Assembly: GCA_024232355.1 (NCBI GenBank)
Contig: JAAEPW010001331.1
Location: 1-11,258, forward strand
Direction: 5' to 3'
DNA from: Chloroflexota bacterium
Lineage (GTDB): Bacteria > Chloroflexota > Anaerolineae > B4-G1
DNA: 11,258 nucleotides
Made by a program: the position numbers and the translations under genes. Positions 5,796 to 11,258 of the stretch are shown here, in pieces. The notes beneath the pieces are model-generated. The model had not been told where the DNA came from. It ran no database searches and saw only the letters and a program-made list of their open reading frames with translations. Positions within the stretch are counted from its first letter, which is position 1. Every line of letters starts with the position of its first letter.

Positions 5796-7046
5796 TTATT
5801 CGTACCGCAATGCGTCAATCGGGTTCAACAGTGACGCCCGGCGGGCCGGGTAGATGCCAAAGAATAACCCCACTGCCGCTGAGAACGTCGTCGCCAACAC
5901 CACCGCCTGGGGTGTGACGACGGAGCGAAAGTCGTCGATCAGCGCGGACACAATCTCGGCCCCCAAAGTTCCCAGGCCAATACCGATGAGCCCCCCGACC
6001 AACGAGAGCGTCATCGCTTCGAGCAGAAACTGCCACAAAATATCCCGCCGCCGCGCCCCGACCGCCTTGCGCAGCCCGATCTCTCGCGTGCGCTCGGTCA
6101 CCGAGACCAGCATAATGTTCATAATTCCGATGCCACCAACCAACAAGCTGATGCCCGCGATAGCGCCCAGAAAAGTCGTCAGTACGCCCGTGATTTGACC
6201 AAAGACGTTTATAATGTCCGCCTGGCTGATGATGGAGAAATCGTCCTCGTCACTAAAGTCAATGTCGTGCCGGTCGCGCAGGATGGCGGCAACCTGCTCC
6301 GAGGCCGCGTCAATCCGGTCCTCGGCCACCGCCTCGATGATGATAACGGAAACCTTGTACTCTCCCGTGCGACTGCGAGATGGGAACAGACGGGTCTGAG
6401 CCGTTGTCATGGGAATCACGACTGTGTTATCCTCGTCCCCCATCTGCGATCCACCTTTTTCCTCCAACACACCGATGACGCGGAATGGAATTCCGTTGAT
6501 CTTGACCGTTTGTTCCAACGGGTATGGATTGTCTGGAAAAAGGTCCTCGACGACGGTGTGCCCCAAAAGCGCCACCCGCGATCTTGCATTCATGTGTTCT
6601 TGATCAATGGCCATTCCTACCTCTGGAGGCCAGTTGCGCACACTGAAAAAGTCTGGAGTAACCCCTAATATTTGGGGAATTGTATCCCGCTTGCCGGTAG
6701 CCACTACAGTCGTGCGTACCATCTCTGGAGAAAGCGCGGCCAAATCGGGAGCACGGACCGGATCGCGCAGGGCCTCCACGTCTCCGTTGGTCAACTCGGC
6801 TCCTCCCGACAACATACCAGGAGGCCCCGACATACTCTCATCCCTTGATCCAGGTATAACAAAGAGCAAATTGGAGCCCATTCCCTGAAATTGTCCCTCG
6901 ATATAAACTGACACGCCCTCACCCGCCGACATCAAGGTGATGACCGCGCCGACGCCAATGATGATGCCCAGCATCGTTAGGGCGGCCCGCAGTTTGTTGG
7001 CCGCTAGCGCACGAAAAGCCAGACGAAAACTCTCTAAAACGTTCAT
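5796..7046 (-). CDS. MacB-type ABC transporter permease
   Basis: Membrane subunit of a type VII (MacB/LolCDE-like) ABC transporter, 416 aa, typical length for a permease without the fused ATPase. One N-terminal helix (about 21-42, [19 protein letters not shown]) is followed by a large extracytoplasmic MacB-type core domain (about 45-280). Three C-terminal helices follow at about 287-315, 342-368 and 381-400. Family signatures are clear: [20 protein letters not shown] (304-323), [18 protein letters not shown], and the ending [19 protein letters not shown] (397-415). MacB-type permeases do not pass substrate through the membrane; they transmit ATP-driven movement to the periplasmic or outer part. 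The ATG overlaps the ATPase stop by 4 nt (ATGA), implying translational coupling. The substrate cannot be told from the sequence; peptides, lipids and antibiotics are exported by relatives. Confidence 0.92.
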   Translation of the reverse strand: MNVLESFRLAFRALAANKLRAALTMLGIIIGVGAVITLMSAGEGVSVYIEGQFQGMGSNLLFVIPGSRDESMSGPPGMLSGGAELTNGDVEALRDPVRAPDLAALSPEMVRTTVVATGKRDTIPQILGVTPDFFSVRNWPPEVGMAIDQEHMNARSRVALLGHTVVEDLFPDNPYPLEQTVKINGIPFRVIGVLEEKGGSQMGDEDNTVVIPMTTAQTRLFPSRSRTGEYKVSVIIIEAVAEDRIDAASEQVAAILRDRHDIDFSDEDDFSIISQADIINVFGQITGVLTTFLGAIAGISLLVGGIGIMNIMLVSVTERTREIGLRKAVGARRRDILWQFLLEAMTLSLVGGLIGIGLGTLGAEIVSALIDDFRSVVTPQAVVLATTFSAAVGLFFGIYPARRASLLNPIDALRYE

Positions 7047-7798
7047 ACGCTCTTATCCCTTGTGATGGTCATCATGTTCCCATTTTCCGGCTTGGCGATC
7101 AGTGGTTCCTCTATGATCTCGGTGCGGGTGATGAGCCCATCGTATAGGTGGATGATTCGCTCTGTGTGCCGGGCAATGTTCGGGTCGTGGGTCACCAGCA
7201 TCACTGTGATCCCCTTGTACTGATTCAACCATTGCAAGATTGCCATGATCTCTGCCCCCGACTTGCTGTCCAGGTTGCCCGTCGGCTCGTCCGCCAGAAT
7301 GATGGATGGATCGTTTACCAACGCCCGCGCAATCGCGACCCGCTGCTGCTGGCCGCCAGAAAGTTCGTTTGGCGTGTGAGACATTCGCTCAGCCAATCCC
7401 ACCGACTCTAGCGCCTGTTCCGCTTGCTGCCGTCGTTTTGCTCCCGCCACCCCGGCATAAACCAAGGGCAGCATAACATTCTCCAGAGCGCTTGTGCGAG
7501 CCAGCAAGTTAAAAGTCTGAAATACGAAACCGATCTTGCGATTTCGAATCTGTGCCAGGCTGTCATCGTCAAGGTGGCTGACGTCACTGCCATCTATCAA
7601 ATACGTGCCCGCCGTGGGTTGGTCGAGACAGCCGAGAACGTTCATCATTGTGGATTTGCCAGAGCCAGAAGGCCCCATCAACGCCAACATCTCTTTTTCC
7701 TCTACCGCCAGCGACACACCGCGCAAGGCGTGTACTTGCACCTCGCCCATTTGGTAGACTTTGGTGATATTCTGTAGTTCAATAACCGGCTTTTCCAT
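7043..7798 (-). CDS. MacB/LolD-type ABC transporter ATP-binding protein
   Basis: Cytoplasmic ATPase (251 aa) that powers the permease encoded next. All motifs are intact: Walker [10 protein letters not shown] (42-50), Q-loop Q94 in FVFQTFNLL, signature LSGGQQQR (146-153), Walker B IILADE (166-171) with catalytic E171, D-loop GNLDS, and H-loop H204. The [10 protein letters not shown] start of the domain is typical of the MacB/LolD/FtsE group. A roughly 28-residue tail after LYDGLI is longer than in LolD. I start it at ATG 7798 (MEKPVIEL), preceded by AGGGGG; a longer in-frame opening to 7915 only reads antiframe through the 3' end of the adaptor gene. It lies 16 nt after that gene and overlaps the permease start. 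Confidence 0.95.
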   Translation of the reverse strand: MEKPVIELQNITKVYQMGEVQVHALRGVSLAVEEKEMLALMGPSGSGKSTMMNVLGCLDQPTAGTYLIDGSDVSHLDDDSLAQIRNRKIGFVFQTFNLLARTSALENVMLPLVYAGVAGAKRRQQAEQALESVGLAERMSHTPNELSGGQQQRVAIARALVNDPSIILADEPTGNLDSKSGAEIMAILQWLNQYKGITVMLVTHDPNIARHTERIIHLYDGLITRTEIIEEPLIAKPENGNMMTITRDKSV

Positions 7799-7814
7799 AA
7801 CGTTCCCCCTACCT

Positions 7815-9281
7815 TTACTCTGACCTAAAGCCAAAGCCGGTTTCTTGGACCCAGATTGCTTCGTCCCCTTCAGAGAGACCATCGAGCACCTGGATAAACC
7901 CCTTGTGACGTACACCCAACGCTACATCCGTCTGCACGACCTCGTCCCCCGCTTGCTGATTGACGTAGGTCTGGCCCACTTTGCCCACCCGGACCACCCA
8001 GGTTGGGATCATCAGTACGTTGGCGAGTTCTTCCACCACAATGGTAACGTTGGCCGTCATATCGGCCCGAATAGGCACATCGACAGGGTCCAATTCGATC
8101 ACAACGTCATAGTAGACGACCCCTCCCGCGTCAATTGTGGCCGCCGGTGCAATGCGCTTGACCCGGCCAGTTAGAATAACGTCCGAAAGTGCGTCCAGTG
8201 TCACTTGAGTGGTCTGCCCAACAGCCAACTGCCCCACGTCCACCTCGTCCACACCGACCGTCATATGGAATTGCGATGTGTCGAGCAGGGTAAAGGCGGG
8301 CAGTGGTCCAGCAGCAGCCATCTCGTCAGCCATGACGTTGACCGCCGCGATGACGCCGTCGAAAGGGGCGTGCAGCGTGGTTTTTTCCAGTGCGAGTTCG
8401 GCCAGTTCCAACGAAACCTGGGCCTGATCGACCCGCGCTTGGGCAGCAGCGATCTGCCCCTCAGTCGCACCGACCAACAATTTGTCAAGTTGTGCCTGCG
8501 TTGCATCTCGTTGAGCCTCGGCAGCCGAGGTGTTGGCCCGTGCCGCGCGAACCTGGTTGATGTCCGCACCGGCCAGCAGTTCATCCAATTGAGCATCGGC
8601 TGCAGCCAGAGAGCTGTCGGCAGCGGAGAGGTTGTAGCGAGTCTGGATTTCTGGATCACCCAGAGCCGGGCAGATCGTGTGCTCCTTCATACCTGTCGAG
8701 GTGGGGATGTCAAACGTAAAGCACTTGAGCGTCATTTCGTGGGCATCCTCAGCCCGGATTTGCTGGATTATGGCCGAGGCGCGGTCGGCTTCAGCAGAAG
8801 CGATCTGCGCGTCCGTTGCCCCAGATTGGAGTTGTGCGAGGCTGGCGGACGCGGCGTTCATCTGAGCCTCCACGGCGCGCAAGTTCGCCTCCGCCGCTAT
8901 CACCTCTTCCTGTCGTGGTCCGGCCTGGATCTGCGCCAATTGGGCCTCGGCCGATGTCAGTGCAGCTTGAGCTTGTGTCACTTGCAGCGCTAACTGCTCG
9001 GCATCCAACTGTGCCAATACATCGCCTGTTGCCACCGCGTCTCCTACCTCTACCAGAACCTCAGACACCCGTCCTGGGCTTGAGAATACCAAATCCACGC
9101 GGGCCTCAGGCTCAATGTTGCCACTGGCCGAGACATCCACGCGCATCGTTCCTCGTTTCACGGTGGCGGAACGGATATCTTCCTCTGGTGACGCCGCCTG
9201 CCGTGTTCGCCAGAACCCAAAACCGGCCACCGCCGCGATAATAACGACGGCCAAAATCACGTAAAGTATCGTACGTTTCAT
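7815..9281 (-). CDS. Membrane fusion protein (MacA/HlyD family), TM-anchored paralogue
   Basis: Adaptor protein (488 aa) expected to bind the MacB-type permease outside the membrane. Residues 6-24 form an N-terminal helix without a cysteine, hence a TM anchor. A membrane-proximal and half-lipoyl segment covers about 38-95 ([32 protein letters not shown]). A long Ala-rich helical hairpin spans about 96-300, and the second half-lipoyl segment begins [16 protein letters not shown] (301-316). Beta-barrel and C-terminal domains follow, with [27 protein letters not shown] and [11 protein letters not shown]. The hairpin holds four 33-residue units with a glycine hinge, plus a tip insert with C187 and C204. 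I start at ATG 9281 (GGAGGAAACA upstream), not at 9383, since the longer form reads antiframe through the preceding gene. It is 19 nt downstream of a close paralogue. Confidence 0.9.
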   Translation of the reverse strand: MKRTILYVILAVVIIAAVAGFGFWRTRQAASPEEDIRSATVKRGTMRVDVSASGNIEPEARVDLVFSSPGRVSEVLVEVGDAVATGDVLAQLDAEQLALQVTQAQAALTSAEAQLAQIQAGPRQEEVIAAEANLRAVEAQMNAASASLAQLQSGATDAQIASAEADRASAIIQQIRAEDAHEMTLKCFTFDIPTSTGMKEHTICPALGDPEIQTRYNLSAADSSLAAADAQLDELLAGADINQVRAARANTSAAEAQRDATQAQLDKLLVGATEGQIAAAQARVDQAQVSLELAELALEKTTLHAPFDGVIAAVNVMADEMAAAGPLPAFTLLDTSQFHMTVGVDEVDVGQLAVGQTTQVTLDALSDVILTGRVKRIAPAATIDAGGVVYYDVVIELDPVDVPIRADMTANVTIVVEELANVLMIPTWVVRVGKVGQTYVNQQAGDEVVQTDVALGVRHKGFIQVLDGLSEGDEAIWVQETGFGFRSE

Positions 9282-9300
9282 TGTTTCCTCCTGCTCCCCG

Positions 9301-10704
9301 TCACGGATGACCAAACCCAAAGCCCGATTCTTGTACCCAGATCGCTTCATCCCCTTCAGAGAGACCAGCAAGCACCTGGGCATACCCCTCGTGACGGATA
9401 CCCAATGTTACATCTGTCCGCACGATCTCGTCCCCCGCTTGTTGATTGACGTATTTCTGACCGGTATCATCCACGCGCACCACCCAGGTGGGAATCAACA
9501 ACACATCAGTCAGTTCCTCCACGATGATGGTTGCGTTGGCCGTCATATCGGCCCGAATGGGCTCATCGGTGGGGTCCAATTCAATGACAATGGCGTAATA
9601 GACGACGCCCCCTGAAATCGTGGCCGCTGGCGCGATGCGCTCGACGACACCGGTGATTTCGACGTCCGAGAGGGCGTCCAGCGTCACCTGGACAACCTGG
9701 CCGACTACCAACTGCCCCACGTCTATCTCATCCACGTTGACGGCCATACGGAACTGGGAAATATCCAGCAGCGTAACAGTTGGCATAGCGGCAGAGGCCA
9801 TCTCACCAGGTATCACGTTGACAGCCGCCACGACGCCATCAAAAGGAGCATAAAGCGTAACCTTGTCCAACGAGAGTTGGGCCAATGCCAGCGCCGCCTC
9901 TGTTTGCGCTACCTGTGCTTGGACATCAGTCAGTTGTTCTCGAGTGGCACCGGCTAACGCCAAGTCGAGTTGGGCCTGCGCTGCGTCTCGCTGCGCCTCG
10001 GCAGCCGCGACGTTGGCCTGAACCGCTCGAACCGCGTTGGCATCCGCACCGGCCAACAATTCGTCCAGTTGAAGCTGGGCAGCGGCCATCGCCTGCTCGC
10101 CGGTCCAGACGTCGTAATATGCGCGCTCCCGCTTTTCTTTGTTCTCGGTCTCGGCCACAACTCGATCGTACGCCAGCAGAGCGACCCGGTGCTGCAAGTC
10201 CATCGCAGCAACTTGGGCCTCGACGGCGGCGATCTGCGCCTCACTAGCGCCCGCCACCAGTTCGTCACGGTTGGCCGCGGCAGCGTCTACCTGAGACTCG
10301 ACGGCGCGCAGGTTGGCTTCTGCGGCAGCGATATCTTCTGGTTGGGCGCCAGCCTCAAGTTGGATCAGTTGTGCCTCGACCATAGCCAGAGTGGCCCTAG
10401 CCTGCTGCACTTGCAGCGCCATCTGCCCCGAGTCCAACTGTGCCAACACATCCCCGGCCACGACTCGATCCCCCACCTTAACCGGCACCTCAAAGACCTC
10501 TCCGGGTAACTCAAAAGTCAGGTCCACACGAGCCTCGGCCTTGATGCTGCCGCTGGCCGAGACGGACACGAGCATTGTCCCCCGTTCCACGACAGCTGAA
10601 CGAGTTTCCTCTTCCTCCGGCTGCCTCGCCCCGCAGGCGGATACACCCACCATCGTTGCAACAGTGATGATTCCCAAAATCACGTAAAGTATCGTGCGTT
10701 TCAT
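9301..10704 (-). CDS. Membrane fusion protein (MacA/HlyD family), lipoprotein paralogue
   Basis: First gene of the transporter operon (467 aa). The N-terminus [12 protein letters not shown] matches the next gene, but the helix ends in a lipobox, VSAC (21-24), so it should be lipid-anchored at C24. Layout as in its paralogue: half-lipoyl segment (about 36-92, [17 protein letters not shown]), helical hairpin (about 93-281), second half-lipoyl segment from VTLYAPFDGVVAAVNV (282-297), then beta-barrel and C-terminal domains ([38 protein letters not shown]). Its hairpin has glycine hinges at 118-120, 151-153, 218-220 and 251-253. The tip is charged (ETENKEKRERAYYDV) and lacks cysteine. The C-terminal halves of the two proteins are very similar, including the last residues (EAIWVQESGFGF versus [12 protein letters not shown]), so they arose by tandem duplication. 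The start at 10704 has a GAGGGA site 3-4 nt upstream. Confidence 0.9.
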   Translation of the reverse strand: MKRTILYVILGIITVATMVGVSACGARQPEEEETRSAVVERGTMLVSVSASGSIKAEARVDLTFELPGEVFEVPVKVGDRVVAGDVLAQLDSGQMALQVQQARATLAMVEAQLIQLEAGAQPEDIAAAEANLRAVESQVDAAAANRDELVAGASEAQIAAVEAQVAAMDLQHRVALLAYDRVVAETENKEKRERAYYDVWTGEQAMAAAQLQLDELLAGADANAVRAVQANVAAAEAQRDAAQAQLDLALAGATREQLTDVQAQVAQTEAALALAQLSLDKVTLYAPFDGVVAAVNVIPGEMASAAMPTVTLLDISQFRMAVNVDEIDVGQLVVGQVVQVTLDALSDVEITGVVERIAPAATISGGVVYYAIVIELDPTDEPIRADMTANATIIVEELTDVLLIPTWVVRVDDTGQKYVNQQAGDEIVRTDVTLGIRHEGYAQVLAGLSEGDEAIWVQESGFGFGHP

Positions 10705-10914
10705 CGTTCCCTCGCTATTAGTACAAGTTCAAAAATGCCCTCTTGTTCTTGCGCAAATGCAGGCAGTTTCTATGCAGATAACGCAAACAGAAGGCATTTT
10801 ATTCGGAACAGTCGATTTGGCACGCGCCAAGTCTAAAGCAATTCCCCAAAATCACACAAGTGTCGTGCGTTTCATCATTCTCTTGCCATTAGTGACCCAG
10901 GTTCAAAAATGACC
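10670..10914. repeat. Direct repeat of about 70 bp around the adaptor-gene start (two copies)
   Basis: Copy 1 is 10670-10740 and copy 2 is 10841-10914. Both contain, in + orientation, CCCAAAATCAC, then GTGCGTTTCATC (copy 1) or GTGCGTTTCATCA (copy 2), then CTATTAGT or CCATTAGT, and end in GTTCAAAAATG. The offset is 171 nt at the ATG of the minus-strand gene and 174 nt at the right end. The 100 bp between the copies (10741-10840) is not repeated; it contains the palindrome TTGCGCAA (10749-10756) and two ATGCAG strings. Confidence 0.85.
10841..10875 (-). pseudogene. Relic of a third adaptor-gene start
   Basis: On the minus strand from 10875 the DNA reads ATGAAACGCACG followed by ACACTTG and TGTGATTTTGGGGAAT. 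It is nearly the same as the first 11-12 codons of the complete adaptor gene at 10704 ([11 protein letters not shown]), but two bases are missing in the middle. It therefore reads MKRTTLV and stops. Similarity ends beyond about 10841. It is best explained as the remnant of a third tandem copy lost by deletion, or of a partial duplication of the operon's 5' end. The ribosome-binding site has decayed to AAGAGA. Confidence 0.7.
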
Positions 10915-11016
10915 GAGGTCAATTATATACAATCTGGCAAATTTGTCGAGTTGGAAAAACGGCTTGCCGATTTTACACGATGGGGTGATTTTGCACAAGC
11001 GGGAGTGGTCCAATGA
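10909..11016 (+). CDS. Small hypothetical ORF, 35 aa
   Basis: Unrecognised. MTEVNYIQSGKFVELEKRL begins a short, mildly amphipathic sequence ending AQAGVVQ. The ATG lies at the right end of the second repeat copy, with a weak AGGT 6 nt upstream. The stop overlaps the next start as ATGA (11013-11016), the usual sign of translational coupling. Against it: the body contains the minus-strand promoter at 10922-10949, the ORF is short, and the frame is open further upstream (from 10837) without a start codon. It could be a true small gene, the tail of a larger decayed gene, or chance. Confidence 0.3.
   Translation: MTEVNYIQSGKFVELEKRLADFTRWGDFAQAGVVQ
10922..10949 (-). promoter_or_regulatory. Likely promoter of the transporter operon
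   Basis: On the minus strand -35 TCGACA (10949-10944; one mismatch to TTGACA) is followed by 16 bp and a perfect -10 TATAAT (10927-10922). Transcription should begin near 10915, giving a 5' UTR of about 210 nt that includes the gene relic and both repeat copies. No better pair is seen closer to the gene at 10704. Confidence 0.6.
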
Positions 11017-11258
11017 TTATCCATACACTGATCTCACAGCAAGCCACCGACCTTGCCGCACAAGCACAAGTCAACCCATTGATGGGTGATGCTGTGACCC
11101 TCTACAATGCCAGCAATTCTCATTTTGACTTTTGCAGTGCAACTCAACGCCATTTTTGGCTTTTCAACGAGCAGTTTTTCAAGAATCAGGGGGAATCTTC
11201 CCACTCGAACTTGAATTTCCAACCAAATCAGCACCCAGATTTATTCCAGAATGAAATC
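11013..11258 (+). CDS. Hypothetical protein, 3' end beyond the window
   Basis: An ORF of at least 82 codons that runs open to the window edge. ATG at 11013 is preceded by GGGAG (11001-11005) with a good 7-nt spacing, and the codons look plausible for a coding region. It starts MIIHTLISQQATDLAAQAQ and continues through GDAVTLYNASNSHFDFCS to a Gln/Asn/His-rich stretch near the edge. I recognise no family, no signal peptide and no membrane segment. It overlaps the preceding small ORF by 4 nt. The opposite-strand ORF over the same bases has weaker support. Confidence 0.45.
   Translation, partial: MIIHTLISQQATDLAAQAQVNPLMGDAVTLYNASNSHFDFCSATQRHFWLFNEQFFKNQGESSHSNLNFQPNQHPDLFQNEI

Noticed and set aside
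7799..7915. Upstream in-frame extension of the ATPase (39 residues)
   Set aside because: It overlaps the end of the adaptor gene in another frame; MEKPVIEL at 7798 is the natural domain start with an AGGGGG site.
8205..8993. Open + strand frame of 262 codons over the TM-anchored adaptor
   Set aside because: It is antisense to the Ala-rich hairpin coding region, where repeated GCN codons keep opposite frames open. No ribosome-binding site or domain supports it.
9282..9383. Upstream in-frame extension of the TM-anchored adaptor (34 residues)
   Set aside because: The extension reads the 3' end of the preceding gene in another frame. ATG 9281 has a GGAGGAAACA site and matches the paralogue's N-terminus.
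10694..10912. Open + strand frame of 72 codons spanning both repeat copies
   Set aside because: It starts antisense inside the adaptor's first codons and merely reads the duplicated DNA twice (VRFIVPSLL, VRFIILLPL). No coding evidence of its own.
11034..11234. Minus strand ORF of 66 codons at the right edge
   Set aside because: It lacks a clear ribosome-binding site, and the + strand frame over the same bases has a better start signal and stays open to the edge.

Overview
The window looks like chromosomal DNA of a bacterium, most plausibly a member of the Chloroflexota (Anaerolineae or Caldilineae type). This is an inference from protein style: membrane fusion proteins with Ala-rich hairpins, a membrane-anchored parvulin-like foldase directly behind rpsR where rplI often sits, a short SSB, and GTG and TTG starts. 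There is no rRNA marker to confirm it.

Layout. Bases 1-305 hold no supportable gene, only two adjacent predicted stem-loops (135-187). A near-consensus sigma-70 promoter (306-334) and a structured leader precede rpsF (S6), ssb and rpsR (S18) on the + strand. A strong hairpin separates these from a membrane-anchored SurA/PrsA-like foldase, which ends at a rho-independent terminator. Convergent to it, on the - strand, lies a full-length bifunctional-type (p)ppGpp synthetase/hydrolase (rel). Its consensus promoter sits so close to the ATG that the mRNA should be leaderless or nearly so. A 214-bp divergent spacer with three consecutive inverted repeats leads to a + strand pentapeptide-repeat protein.

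Convergent to that gene is a four-gene - strand operon, transcribed right to left: a lipoprotein-type membrane fusion protein, a paralogous TM-anchored membrane fusion protein, a MacB/LolD-type ATPase and a MacB-type permease. Gaps are 19 and 16 nt, followed by a 4-nt overlap. Together they should form one split MacAB-like export complex with two different adaptor proteins. The likely operon promoter (10922-10949) lies about 210 nt upstream, beyond a relic of a third adaptor-gene start embedded in a roughly 70-bp direct repeat.

The right edge carries two small translationally coupled + strand ORFs of unknown function; the second runs off the window. No tRNA, rRNA, CRISPR array, IS element or clear defence system is visible. 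The points most worth following are the predicted leaderless rel transcript, the hairpin cluster upstream of the pentapeptide gene, the paired adaptors with matched 33-residue hinge repeats, the third adaptor-gene relic, and the unidentified ORFs at the right edge.
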